Part shown: positions 1 through 10,822 of the stretch, piece by piece
Numbering within the stretch: the stretch's first letter is position 1
Layout: each line of letters begins with the position of its first letter
Assembly (NCBI RefSeq): GCF_964340395.1
Contig: NC_135554.1
Location: forward strand, 9,745,475 to 9,809,474
Source of the DNA: Glandiceps talaboti
Taxonomy: Eukaryota > Hemichordata > Enteropneusta > Spengelidae
Direction: 5' to 3'
Length of the DNA stretch: 64,000 nucleotides
The notes under the pieces: generated by a model
Seen by the model: only the letters and a program-made list of their open reading frames with translations
Told to the model about the DNA's origin: nothing
The model's database searches: none
Program-made: the position numbers and the translations under genes

Positions 1-440
1 AAACAGACAGACACATGCAAAATGCAAGCAATGCATAGACCTATAGAAAGGTATGAAAGCCAAGCATAAGCGTAGATAGCAACTATATGTATGCGTGGAA
101 TATGTTTGTGATGAAAATTAAAAAACTTTGCGTATATCTGACAAAGTATACAAATATACCCACTACGTATGTTTAAAGTGAAGTGTATGCAGACCGAGGG
201 ATATTAGGGTTTTATAGACATAGGGTTGGGAAAGTGTAGATGTGATGTGTAAGTTGGTTAATTTCTGTATGTTAGAAGTGTTCATGATTCTAGTGTACGC
301 GTTAAGAGTCAAGTCAGATTTATCCTTCCCCTTCCCGGGTATGATTCCTCTACAATTCTAAAATACACCATGAGGTACAACAAACAAATGTTTGATACTT
401 CAGAAAAACAACCTAGAAATAAAAGATTTCAAACATGCAA
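1..440. other. 3' flank of gene 1, no feature seen
   Basis: AT-rich DNA downstream of the stop codon of the minus-strand gene. I see no AATAAA or ATTAAA on the minus strand here, so the poly(A) site is probably outside the window, or the last exon is spliced at the possible donor just before the stop. Confidence 0.5.
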
Positions 441-2948
441 TCACCCGTTGACAATTACAACTCTAATTACCTCATCTTTATCAATCTTTTCATCAACTTG
501 TTCTTGTTCCACCAAGATGACTTCTTTTGTCCTCTGCTGAGGTTTACTCGGTGTGACCGTTGTCTTGGCGACAGGTTTGTTTATTTCTCTTCTCCTGTCA
601 TCTGGTTTTGCATACATCTGTTTCCTTTCACTAAAACTTAACACACTGTCTGTGTTTCTAACTTCAGTGTGATGTGGTTCATATACGACATGTCCCTTTG
701 TTTTAGGGTCTGGACTTCCAGGTGGTGTTACATCGCCATCATCAAACGATACACGAGTATTTTCTCTTACTGCAAGATATGAATCATCTGGCTCCGAGGG
801 TGGTGTTGGTAATCCTCGTTCTTTTCTCAGCATTTCTTCCCGTTCTTTGTGTTCTCTGATTTCTCTCTCAATACTACTTTCAAATGTCTTTGCATGTCTA
901 TCAGATTCTTCTTCATCCTCTGCAAACATTGACACACTAACATTTTTCACTCTGCCTTCTCGTCTAAGTTCTTCCTCCTTCTGTCGTTGCTCTAAGATGT
1001 CTCTTTCAATAGTTGACAAACCATACCCAGACTGTTGAGGAGCTTGAGTGTCATCATCATCATCTTCAACATATGAAGTATCTTCATATCTGTACTCTTC
1101 TGGGCGTGGTGGGAGGGGCTCAAAATAATCTTCCTCTTCATCCTCTTCTTCTTCCTCCTCCCCCTCTTCATCTATCTCATAACTAGCCTGTCCGATGAAA
1201 TCTGTACCTCTCTGTGATTCATACACACCCTTAGCAATCTGTCGTTGTTTCTGCAGCTGTCTTTCCCTCTGTCTCTGTAGTCGGATGTCTCGTTCGATGA
1301 TAGTTTCATTTTCTGGTATTTCTTCCTCCTCTTCTCCCTCATCCTCTCCATCGGTATATATCTGTACAGGTTCACAGTAGTAGACTTCCTGATTCTCTGG
1401 GTTGGCGAACTCAACTTCAACACTGTGTTCTTCCATATCACGTGTCTTCACTTGTTGTTTTGGTACAAACGCCGGAGTATCCCTGTGAATTGAAAACCTC
1501 TTTTCCCACTCTAATCTGGTCTTAGACGAGTCGCTGATGGAATCTGCTTCGACATCTTTCTGGATCTCTTCCCGCACCCTTTTCTCCTTTTCCCTGATAG
1601 CATCGATATCATCTGGCTCATCAAAACTTAGTTTCTTATTCCACTGTTCAAGCAGAGCTGCTCTGTTGATGTGTTTGTCATCAACAGAAGATTCAAAACT
1701 CTGATTTCCATTCTGTCTGTTCACAGGGAGCACGGTGTCTGTCTCGGGCTGGTGTTGCTCATCTGACAGACTCTTCAAAGTATCACCTAATCCACTATCC
1801 CTAGATTCATTCAGCGGGTCATTTTTAGGTCCACTGTTCATCGCAGGTGTTAGCTTAACCTCATACTGTTTACTTTTCTTTTTTCTCTCTTCATACTGTT
1901 GTAAGCTAACAATCTTCTTTTCATCTAAGGGTGCCATGTCCACTTCATCATCATCATAATCATTTTGGGGGTTCCAAGACACTGCACTTCTCTTTTTAAC
2001 TTTCTGCATAGCTATAACATCCTTCCTTATTTTCTCTTGCTCGTTGTCACAATCCTCGGCTGTAAGTGTTTCAGAAACACTCTCGTCACTGACTTCCTTT
2101 TTCTTGAATTTCGGTGTGGGGTCTAAGTACACATTTAGTTTCTTTTTCAGTTGTGGACGTTTCTTCTTGTGTGTGTAATCCTCAGGAGGGTCATTGCATG
2201 AGGCTAGAGTGTTTTCCCACTGTTTGATCATGGCTTGCTTATCAATAGGTTGATCATCGATTTTTTCTCCCTTATCTTCCTCTTCTGTGCACTTATATGA
2301 CTGTACAGTATCCGTGGTAACCGTGTATGTTTTGATATCATCATCATCATCGGCATTATCCGTTTCACAAACTTGGAAATATTCTTTCTGTGGTTGAATG
2401 TCTGTGTTTAGAGTAGGTATGGCAGGTGGGTCAGTTAAAATCTCAGGTGGAATATCCATGGTAGAAGTAGTCGTCAGCGGCGGTGTCGAGTCAACACTGG
2501 GTGGACCATATAAATCCGATAGGTCATCAAGAGCAGAGCTCTCAGTTTGTGGTGGGGACGATTCCTCATCTTTGGAGTCAAACAAACTAAAATCATTTGA
2601 CATGTAAAATGGCTGACTTTCTACTTTAGCAGGCTGTATTGGTTCATCCAATTGTCCAAAGTCTATAAGCTGTCCTATGTTATCATTATCATCTACAACA
2701 ACTTCAGTAGGTGATGGCTTCGTTACATAAAACGAGTCATCATCGTCATCATCCCCCGAACTGAAGAAACTATTCCTTTTCTCTTGTATCTCCATGTTTT
2801 CGTCACCTAGGACACCCTCCCCTGTCACCTTGACAACATTCTCATCACTATTATTATTCACAAGGAAACTGTTTTCCCAATCTTTGATGGCATCTGCGTC
2901 TAATGTTTCATCACTTGGAAGCCACTCCACTTCACTGCTGTTTACTTT
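441..2948 (-). CDS. large (probably last) exon of MISP/AKAP2-like cytoskeletal protein
   Basis: Open exon of 835 codons plus stop. It has no ATG at its start. A good acceptor (pyrimidine-rich tract ending CTAACAG at 2949) lies immediately before codon AAA, with an in-frame TAA just upstream, so it must be spliced onto an earlier exon in phase 0. The protein is very acidic and apparently disordered. Near its C-terminus are three copies of a helical basic/acidic motif: IIERDIRLQRQRERQ (about residue 545, counting from codon GTG at 2930), STIERDILEQRQKEEELRREG (about 640, cited in part) and SSIEREIREHKEREEMLRKERG (about 687, cited in part). This motif is typical of the C-terminal region of MISP and AKAP2, which act in actin/spindle positioning and PKA anchoring. 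Four shorter [DQE]W[EN] modules sit at about residues 17, 237, 429 and 474. Glu/Asp runs occur near 590-640. A possible donor GAG|GTAATT lies 11 codons before the TGA, so the true C-terminus is uncertain. Family call rests on the repeats only. Confidence 0.8.
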   Translation of the reverse strand, partial: KVNSSEVEWLPSDETLDADAIKDWENSFLVNNNSDENVVKVTGEGVLGDENMEIQEKRNSFFSSGDDDDDDSFYVTKPSPTEVVVDDNDNIGQLIDFGQLDEPIQPAKVESQPFYMSNDFSLFDSKDEESSPPQTESSALDDLSDLYGPPSVDSTPPLTTTSTMDIPPEILTDPPAIPTLNTDIQPQKEYFQVCETDNADDDDDIKTYTVTTDTVQSYKCTEEEDKGEKIDDQPIDKQAMIKQWENTLASCNDPPEDYTHKKKRPQLKKKLNVYLDPTPKFKKKEVSDESVSETLTAEDCDNEQEKIRKDVIAMQKVKKRSAVSWNPQNDYDDDEVDMAPLDEKKIVSLQQYEERKKKSKQYEVKLTPAMNSGPKNDPLNESRDSGLGDTLKSLSDEQHQPETDTVLPVNRQNGNQSFESSVDDKHINRAALLEQWNKKLSFDEPDDIDAIREKEKRVREEIQKDVEADSISDSSKTRLEWEKRFSIHRDTPAFVPKQQVKTRDMEEHSVEVEFANPENQEVYYCEPVQIYTDGEDEGEEEEEIPENETIIERDIRLQRQRERQLQKQRQIAKGVYESQRGTDFIGQASYEIDEEGEEEEEEDEEEDYFEPLPPRPEEYRYEDTSYVEDDDDDTQAPQQSGYGLSTIERDILEQRQKEEELRREGRVKNVSVSMFAEDEEESDRHAKTFESSIEREIREHKEREEMLRKERGLPTPPSEPDDSYLAVRENTRVSFDDGDVTPPGSPDPKTKGHVVYEPHHTEVRNTDSVLSFSERKQMYAKPDDRRREINKPVAKTTVTPSKPQQRTKEVILVEQEQVDEKIDKDEVIRVVIVNG

Positions 2949-4527
2949 CTGTTAGTGACAGAATGAAAAATTCCAAGACTTTTTTTAATTTTTGTGATTT
3001 CACAGAATTTTTCCTCTTCATCTGTGGAGCGAAAAGCTACAACAAAAACATGAAGCTGTCGAGGGAGAAATGAGTTATTAAAACCAAACACATTTTACGC
3101 GACACATTTCAAGAAATACATTCTGTGAGGTACTGTAAACTTGGAAATTTTCGCTGAAGACTTATTTTCACTGATTTTGCTGGAAACCACAAATGCAAGA
3201 ATAGGTTGTGACTAAAATACCTTCTTGTACATGTACACAATGTACAAATCTGGTAATTAGTAAGAATTATTCTTTAGGAACCAGCTAAAGACTGTAAAAT
3301 CACTAAATTTTCTAGTAGCAAAATTATGTACGTTTACAGTAATCTAAGTCTAAATTAATTCACACATCTACATCAGAATTAGTAACTACTTTTAAATACA
3401 TTCAAAGTCACTACTATAATCTACAAACTTTTTTTACACTACAATAAAAGTGGGTTACTTTGAGAGGCTTCACACAATTTAACATTTAACCATATTAAAT
3501 TATTTTATACTTCTTAGGAAAATCTATAAGTTTTGAAATACAAGATTAAGAAAGTTGATAGTTTAAAAGTTGGCCATCTCTCTGATATCCAGCCATTGAT
3601 AATAATCTGTTGATTGATAGTTTCCTGAACTCTGAAACACATGGGTCACCCGTGTCATTTACATTCTATCATAATGATAACAGACTTGAGTATTATATTT
3701 TCAATTTATCAACAAGAATGCTAGTCTGTAATCACTTGAGAGAGTTTTAGAGTTAAAATTCTGGCACTCCTTCACGTAATACAATGTATAGTAGAAATGC
3801 AGTGATGCATGTACACAAACTCTTCAAATGTCAACAAATTGCCATTTTGACACCCCACACTACACAGGTGACACTTTTAATCTATACAGGTCCCACTGAG
3901 ACATAAAGGAAGACATTACCATGCAGCTGCAGGTGGCTCTGTCTTGAATACAGTGAACAACCTTGAAATGAACTAAAACAACATTGCAGATAGTATCACT
4001 GAGATTCCATACATCAAACCAAGTGTGTATTAAACACAGTCTCAAAATATTAGCAACCACCTGTTGATTAGTAGTTCCAACAAAATACTTCTTTCTCACC
4101 TAACCTTCACATCTGAGATATTATCGCTAGAATGTTAATGTCCACTGTAAAGACTCCAGCGTAGAGTGGCATTCAACCATGTGTAAATGAAAGGCAGTAC
4201 CTGATTATAAACCCTTGACAACTTTTTTGTAATAACAGTAAGTAGATAAAATTTATCCGAGTTCCCTACATATTTTACCATGGTTTCTCCACCAAAATGA
4301 TGGTACAAATGGTACCTGTGCAAATATTACCAGCATATTCTCTCCCTTGTTACTGGGGTTCCCAAACCATATATTAAAACCACTACTTGAAGCAAAAGTC
4401 GGTCAAGTGTTGAAACTTGACGCTATAGAAAACGTAATCATTCTGTTCACATTTGAAAGATTTGTTGTTGTATTAGGTTACTACTTGGAAAAAGATGGAT
4501 TAAATGAACCATACCTAACTGTTGTAC
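2949..4527. other. intron of gene 1, no feature seen
   Basis: AT-rich, with stop codons in all frames and no coding or repeat signal that I can support. It is the 3' part of the proposed 5.7 kb intron between the 8621 donor and the 2949 acceptor. Confidence 0.4.
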
Positions 4528-4835
4528 CACTTGACTGAGTTTAACATTAGGAACTTGAAATGATGTGTGCAATAAATCATAGACCTACCACCATGGAGGG
4601 TCTATGGATAAATCAGGACAACCTGATAATACATCTAAAAACCACAATGACCATCAACATAAGATTTTCAACTTTCAACCTGTGGAGCACTTGACTGAGT
4701 TTAACATTAGGAACTTGAAAAGATGTGTGCGATAAATCATAGACCTACCACCATGGTGGGTCTATGGATAAATCAAGACAACCTGATAATACATCTAACT
4801 GTAATGACCACCAATATAAGACTTTCAACATGTGT
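4528..4835. repeat. two tandem copies of a 160 bp unit
   Basis: The unit starting CACTTGACTGAGTTTAACA at 4528 starts again at 4688 with few mismatches over about 120 bases, including a shared CATAGACCTACCACCATGG segment. It is an intronic direct duplication with no coding content. Confidence 0.85.
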
Positions 4836-5734
4836 TCTGTCAATAGAACTCATAATATTAATTCTCAACATCTTTCAACATACTGGTGAAGTTTCGATCA
4901 AATTACAACAACTACAGATATAACCAGTAGGACTACACTGTGTAGAAATTGAAGGTAAAACAGTTCTCTAAGATGTGATGTTGCTTAATAACATTTTGAG
5001 CAATAACTCTTTATCAAAAACAGAGATTACAGTTAGATGGCTTAATAAGAGCCAGCCTATCCTATGTACCTGGTAATGAATATTATACATACAACTAAAA
5101 ATGTGTTGTTGGGTACAAAATGTACAAATTTCAGAATGAAAAATAGATGAAATATCAAGCAAGAGAGTCAGTAAACAAAATGTTGTTAGTATCACCCTAA
5201 GTATACTACATACACATTAATTTTTTGCATATTACCGCTATGTTGATTACGATACCCTTCTTCACGTAATGTAACTCGTCAACATTTGTTCAATTCCTGC
5301 AACCGGAATCAGCCATTTTTACCAAACATCTGGTTACGAAGTCACAGGTAGGTATAAAATCAACAACACATACGGTTCTCCTACTGTGTATTCGGTTGTA
5401 TTTACCAGGCTACAAATTTGTGCAGTAGAGCTTGAAGGTAAACTGTGCCACAAGTAGACGATGGCAGAATGCCAAGACTTCGTTATATACAGCCAACATT
5501 ATACCATTTCATGCCTGTGAGCTACTTTCAGTCAATGTCCTTCACCTGGCCTTATAGCCTATATAAATCAAACACTTTACATCTGGCAGACACATACCAA
5601 GGAATTAAAAAAAAATTACAATTCTAATGATCTCAGCCTTCAAACTTTGTCATATGACTGAGAGGAATGCAAAAATACTTTTACAGAATTCACAACATTC
5701 CAGTCTGAAGTGTCACCCTTTCTGAAGACATTTT

Positions 5735-6040
5735 ACTTGTGTTTATGCATAGACCTTCCATGTTGGTGAAGGGTCTTTGGTTTATTCAATAACCACAGTT
5801 TAGTGTACACATCACATCAAACTACTCGGCTAGTATTCCAATATCACTTCCCAGACTAAATCCAACGACTTGACGAAAATGAAAACCTGTTAGTGACGAA
5901 CATCCTAGAGCAAAATTCACCTGTGTTTATGCAATAACAAAAGTGTATATAAACATCATATCAAATCACTTGGGCAAGTATTTCAATACTACTTCACAAA
6001 CCAAATCGCACACCTTGATGAAAATGAAAACCCGTGGAGA
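5735..6040. repeat. two diverged direct copies (~190 bp spacing)
   Basis: A segment running from TGTGTTTATGCA through a conserved GATGAAAATGAAAACC-type end occurs at about 5735-5890 and again at about 5929-6035. The copies differ by substitutions and small indels. Confidence 0.6.
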
Positions 6041-6774
6041 AAAACAACAACAATTATTTGTAAATTATAGTATACACACTTTGACTAACCTTGTCTTTTA
6101 GTGTTGGTATGTTGTCACCCATTTTAACCAGAATTAAGTCATGGCACTACCATGACCACTAAATTCATGTATACACCTACTGCTTTCATCTCAACCCTGA
6201 CAAGGGACACGCAACAACACAATTGACTGTAACCCCCTATACCATTACAAACCATAAGCTACTGATCACTGCAATTACTCCAAGCACTGGGGATAATCTT
6301 TCACATGTCACACAATACATGTTTTTCTGTACAACTGGTATAGATTTCCTTAAACCCTATATACTTACTATAGGTCACAAACACACACACACAGTTTAGC
6401 TACTAGACATAGACTGCCCTTTAGCTGTATATTATTGTATTCAGTACACAAGAAACCTTTCAACTGTGCATATATATACCAGTGTTTTTTCTAACAACAC
6501 TGATGGCATACAGCTCACAATTGTAGATCAACAACCAGTAGAGATGCAATTTATAGTTTATCAATAGAAGATAGTTAGTATCACACTTTGTATGCTGTGT
6601 AAGACTTTGTATCATGTATATATACAATGTGAATGTACAATTGCACACTGCAACATGTTAACTCTTTCAGTTTACAAAAGAACTGAGACACAGCTGAGTA
6701 AAGTAAACATTTTTTTTCCCCTTATCCAAAACTTTTAATGAACATTATACCATGCACAAGCCAATGTATTGTCT

Positions 6775-7085
6775 CTGAACAGAAAATATGGATTATATAC
6801 TCTGGTCATTCTATGTCACGACAACATGTGTCTACTTCACTGGTTCTGTTATGCTCAAAACATGGGTCACAACGTTCCAAATCACCATTATTCTTTCCAA
6901 TTTTTCATCAGTCTTACTTGTGCAGGTGTAACTGTATTCCTACCCAACATCTTACTTCATTCAGCTGGAAAATATTTGTGAAGTTAGAGTCTAGTGACTC
7001 ATAGTGACAAGGCCCCTTAGGTCATTCATATTTTCCCAGGCAGAATATAAACAAATATTGGGGAATAATATCTCATTATTCATAA
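6775..7085 (+). mobile_element. hairpin MITE-like repeat, family A, copy 1
   Basis: Contains ATATACTCTGGTCATTCTA, CACTGGTTCTGTTATG and, at its right end, a hairpin with ATTCAGCTGGAAAATAT facing ATTTTCCCAGGCAGAAT. The same order of blocks recurs at 56060-56360, and the right half recurs at 49665-49750, all in the same orientation. No ORF of interest is present, so it is a non-autonomous element or its relic. Confidence 0.7.
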
Positions 7086-7516
7086 CAGAAAATGCATTTC
7101 TGAATTCAACTATTTTTGGATTTATGCCAATTATTAGATTCTCTACCAACTTTTTACCTGAGATGGATTAGTCTAAGATTACAGTAAACTCCATACCCTC
7201 AAATTACCATGTGACTGTATGGCATTTAATAGAGACAAAACAGTGAAGTCATTTATATCGCTTTGTCACAATTATAACCATGCTGAGTACAGGAAAACAT
7301 TTGGAAATAATAAATTAATATTTATACTTTTTATGAGCTACAGTTATATGACATGGATATTTGTAGATAATATTTACAACTGTTTAATGTATGTATCGGT
7401 AGTCACACAGTGATGACATGGACACAGGTTGTCAACCTTATAACAGCATTACATTGCAAGATATTCAGTCTTGTATTTCATTTCATGTACATTTCTCCAC
7501 ACCTACAATCTCTAAG

Positions 7517-7585
7517 TATATAAACTTAAACGCTTTCCTTCTACACAGAAGGAAGGAAGAAAGCATTGAAGCTGAGACACTTCAT
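7517..7585. repeat. short inverted repeat, family D, copy 1
   Basis: AACGCTTTCCTTCT faces AGAAAGCATTGAAGCT across a purine-rich loop. The same arms (AATGCTTTCCTTCCTC / GAGGAAAGCATTGAAG) recur at 18318-18436, so it is a dispersed hairpin repeat rather than a chance fold. Confidence 0.6.
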
Positions 7586-7675
7586 AGATTCTACATTTTC
7601 TAGGCTAACTTCTATATAGCTTTACCACCCAAGAAAAGACACAGAGGTGTGGTATGTAGTTATAAAAGTAGTAGG

Positions 7676-7812
7676 GACGAGGCTCCACAAAAATAGTCTA
7701 GTCCCTATACAGTATAGTTACAATTTAGACCTCCACTCGTGGTTTAGTTAGTCTAGTCCTTACACCGTATCATTACAATTTACATCTCCACTAACGTTTG
7801 CATCCACACTAC
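7676..7812. repeat. dispersed repeat, family C, two adjacent units
   Basis: The phrase GTATCATTACAATTTACA...CTCCACT...GCATCCA (one unit) and a diverged unit just before it also occur at about 25856-25928 and 30433-30506. No coding content. Confidence 0.55.
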
Positions 7813-8404
7813 AGGCCTTATAGCATGCAAACAACTCTGCTGTGAAACCAATCATAGCTTTGAGTGAATTTAACACACGTGGATGTTTACAACCTAAAAA
7901 CTTAAAAAGTTCCCCACCCTGAATAAACTTAGGACTTTGGAACTCAACAGTTAAGTTTAACCTTGACAAACTACATGTAAGCCATACACATACACATGGC
8001 CTTTGTTGTTATAAATTAAGCGCTACATCTATCTCTACAAATACAATAAATATATTTACTATGTACTGATATTGATTAAACCATTTAAGACTAATACATC
8101 AATATTGTGGTGTAAGCTAAAACAGATTAGGAGAAGTAAAAACACTACAAGTACAACACATTAATTTGTATGGATGTAGCCCTGCCTATAAAACAAACAT
8201 GATATAAATGGTGAGAAACCAGGTCAGAACATAAATAAGACAACTGTTAACGTCACAAATTACACTGTAATCTAAATATATCAAGAAATCCTGTAGTATA
8301 AATATAGAAGTTCATGTACAACTGATGAGTGAGTATCAGTGTATCTGCTAATGGTAGCCAAATTTTGTTGTTCTGGGTCAAAATGATAAAAACTTTGATT
8401 TCTT

Positions 8405-8460
8405 GTGAGTCACCACATAGTAAGAGACACAGGGGCGTGTATTATTGCTTAGATTTCCGT
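8405..8460 (+). repeat. left arm of an outer inverted repeat around the foldback element
   Basis: CACAGGGGCGTGTATTATTG here is matched, in reverse complement and with few changes, by CAATATTACACGCCCCTGTG at about 11213-11232. The pair brackets the CpG-rich locus and the inner foldback element. Confidence 0.55.
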
Positions 8461-8620
8461 TTTCTTAGGAAAATATCATACGAATCTTGCTGCTACAAAT
8501 GTATCGATCTATAGTACTACGTATACTATAAATATGAGAAGGGTGGTCATCTTCCGGGTCATCTTTCTTCGTAACCTTTCAAATTTGAATAAAACATGCA
8601 CATTTGCAACAAAAACATAC

Positions 8621-8720
8621 CTGCATGAAGAATATGTGCCAAGTAAACTTATACACTATCACTGGGGGGCAAAAATGCTTTTGTAACGATAAAAATAGAC
8701 CTTTTACAATGAGCGGGCGC
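8621..8720 (-). CDS. candidate first exon of the MISP/AKAP2-like gene (5'UTR plus Met-Gln)
   Basis: On the minus strand a leader ends in ATGCAG|GTATGT, a good donor (exon end 8621). The ATG at 8626-8624 is the first ATG after the inferred start region near 8720-8700. It is in phase 0, so it joins in frame to the 441-2948 exon to give Met-Gln-Lys-Val-Asn-Ser-Ser-Glu. The upstream end is not defined by the sequence; about 8720 is inferred from the CCAAT and CRE boxes that lie 65-100 bases further up. Only the last six bases would be coding. A cDNA end would settle it. Confidence 0.5.
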
Positions 8721-8822
8721 TGTATAAAGTCCTCTGTATGTCAAAGGCAGGTCAAATGACATAGCCGTCTAATGTTCACTGCTGATTGGCCAAGAAAGAG
8801 GCGTTGACTAATGACGTCAGAT
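8700..8822 (-). promoter_or_regulatory. candidate promoter of the MISP/AKAP2-like gene
   Basis: Reading the minus strand there is a perfect CRE palindrome TGACGTCA (8812-8819), then a canonical GGCCAATCAG NF-Y/CCAAT box (core at 8785-8789), then a GC-rich stretch AGCGCCCGCTC (about 8711-8721) where transcription may start. The order and spacing suit minus-strand transcription into the leader ending at 8621. CpG is clearly commoner here than in surrounding DNA. A TATAAAG on the plus strand at 8723 faces the other way, so bidirectional use cannot be excluded. Confidence 0.5.
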
Positions 8823-9177
8823 TACCGCTACATTTCAAAATTAGAAGCACGGCCATCACTAAACCCGGAACCATGGATCTCGAAAAGTTTACGACAGCTT
8901 CCTGTTGAGTATACTTATACGATTTCCAATACAAATGCATTTTTACTATGTCAAACTGTGAATCTGTGTATACTGAAATTAATTTCATTTTTGGTGGCCC
9001 ATAAAGTAGTGATGCTTCCGGGGGATTTGAAGGTCTTATTGTCGACAGCCATATTAGACTAGAATATCACCATCCTGGAAATGGTGGAATGGAATATTAG
9101 CTCACATGTGACTGTGAATCTGACACTTATGGAAGCGTATTAGTGCCAAGTTGTAAGGAAAAAAATAAAATTTAAAA

Positions 9178-9465
9178 TCTCGTAATTACGAGATTTCAAT
9201 TCTCGTAATTACGACTTTTTTCTCGTAATTACGAGTTTTCAATTCTCGTAATTACGACTTTTTTCTCGTAATTACGACTTTTCGATTCTCGTAATTACGA
9301 CTTTTTGATTCTCGTAATTACGACTTTTCGATTCTCGTAATTACGACTTTTCGATTCTCGTAATTACGACTTTTTGATTCTCGTAATTACGACTTTTCTA
9401 TTCTCGTATTTACGACTTTACGATTCTCGTAATTACGACTTTTTGATTGTCGTAATTATGAAATT
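9178..9465 (+). repeat. left terminal array of the foldback element
   Basis: About 12-13 units of TCTCGTAATTACGACTTTT plus a short spacer (period about 23 bases in the regular part). Each unit has the self-complementary core CGTAATTACG. Unit sequence degrades toward the element centre. Confidence 0.9.
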
Positions 9466-10035
9466 ATGATTTTTTATTGTTTGTTATTTTTGAATTTTTG
9501 AATTGTTCAGACACGAATCTTATGATTTTGATGTACTAAGCAGATGCACTATAGAGTGTTTGACACGGTAAACGGTTTGTATGATTTGATTGCGTTTTTC
9601 GTTTCTTTAAAAAAAAATCGAGTGCATTAAAACAGCGAAGAATATTCTTTCATTATATGTCGGCAAAATGAATCAATAATGGATTTGAAATTGAAGAAAA
9701 TAGTATTTACCATCTGATATTTGGTAAAATTCACAACTTTAGTTTAGAATTTTCTTCATTAAGGTAAATCAGATTTATACGGTTTTGAAATTTAAAATTC
9801 AATAACGTGGCACCGTAGGTCGTTCGATCAAGTTTGAAAATGTGTGGAGACCTTTTCCACGGTTGATAAATACTTGAATATATGTATTTGGTATGGTATA
9901 ATAATATTGGTTTGATGAGGGTCAGTTAGCCAAGTGACCGGTTTGTCGAGGTTATTGACCCTGGTATATCAGGGTGTTAGTAGGAAGACATTGGCGAGAC
10001 TCCCCAGATAGAAACTTTATTGATCCTTCTTTTAA

Positions 10036-10070
10036 GACGTTTCGGACCGGCCGTTAGGTCCTTCATCAGT
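10036..10070 (-). ncRNA. hammerhead-ribozyme-like core motif
   Basis: On the minus strand CTGATGA is followed by GGACC, an eight-base loop, the complementary GGTCC, then GAAAC. This is the conserved core and stem II of a hammerhead. I could not build a convincing stem I from the flanks, and stem III is very short, so it may be a decayed ribozyme or chance. Hammerheads are known in Penelope-like and other invertebrate retroelements. It lies inside the foldback element. Confidence 0.3.
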
Positions 10071-10133
10071 CGTAATCCTGTCTTGTATTGGACAGTTTCC
10101 CTACATCTTCATCATTGGATATAAGTTGGAGTT

Positions 10134-10376
10134 GTGTCCGAATTTCAGAAGAACATCTATATGTTTAATATTGGACTCCATTATTTGAACAAATTCTTTG
10201 CTGATGAAGAATTCTTGTTGTTCTTCTGGAATTCTTGTTTTGTGTTTATTATTTGGCTAAGTTCATTGACAGATTGCCTGTTTAAACATTGCAGTGAACC
10301 TACTAACTTCTTGTTGCATCCAGTATATGTGTGTACATATGTGAACACGTTATTTCATTGCCATTTCTTTTTTTAA
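10134..10376 (+). other. 80-codon ORF inside the foldback element, unlikely gene
   Basis: The frame is open from ATG and encodes a Phe-rich peptide ending in CHFFF. I recognise no family, and there is no splice or promoter context. It may just be AT-rich open sequence within the element's interior. Confidence 0.15.
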
Positions 10377-10544
10377 CCTATAGGTGTTATGTAATTTCAC
10401 TGGACTTATATTAGAGTGTTCAGTTCACCTTAAATGTACTTACTACCCGATGATCGGGTGTTGTTGAGAACTCAGCTGTTGCTTATATACTTAAAATGGC
10501 AGTGTGATTTTCCCAGTTAGATATCAACTTACCGGAGAATTGCT

Positions 10545-10770
10545 TCGTAATTACGAGAATCAAAATGTCTTTACGCTATACGATTCTCGTAATTACGAGA
10601 ATAGAAAAGTCGTAATTACGAGAATCGTAATTACGAGAAAAAAGTCGTAATTACGAGAATCGAAAAGTCGTAATTACGAGAATTGAAAACTCGTAATTAC
10701 GATAATTGAAAACTCGTAATTACGAGAAAAAAGTCGTAATTACGAGAATTGAAATCTCGTATTACGAGAT
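10545..10770 (-). repeat. right terminal array of the foldback element
   Basis: Mirror of the left array: about ten units of CTCGTAATTACGAGAA type in opposite orientation, followed outward by the reverse complement of the unique 45-base left terminus. Together the arms could form a very long snap-back duplex. Confidence 0.9.
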
Positions 10771-10822
10771 TTTACTTGAAATTTTATTTTTTTCCTTACA
10801 ACTTGGCACTAATACGCTTCCG

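Larger units (their letters stand above)
9130..10822. mobile_element. foldback-type transposable element with repeat-array inverted termini
   Basis: The left end GGAAGCGTATTAGTGCCAAG is repeated as its exact reverse complement at the right end (about 10801-10821). The two arms then continue as mirror arrays of a short unit built on the palindrome CGTAATTACG. TA dinucleotides at 9128-9129 and 10823-10824 could be a target duplication. The central ~1.06 kb has no recognisable transposase. Termini made of inverted tandem-repeat arrays are the hallmark of foldback (FB/Galileo-like) elements. It is non-autonomous, or its enzyme is not one I can recognise. Confidence 0.85.

Noticed and set aside
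7143-7175. Possible 15-nt phase-0 microexon (TNPSQ) on the minus strand
   Set aside because: The donor CTCAG|GTAAAA is fair, but the acceptor has a poor pyrimidine tract and the segment borders a MITE copy.
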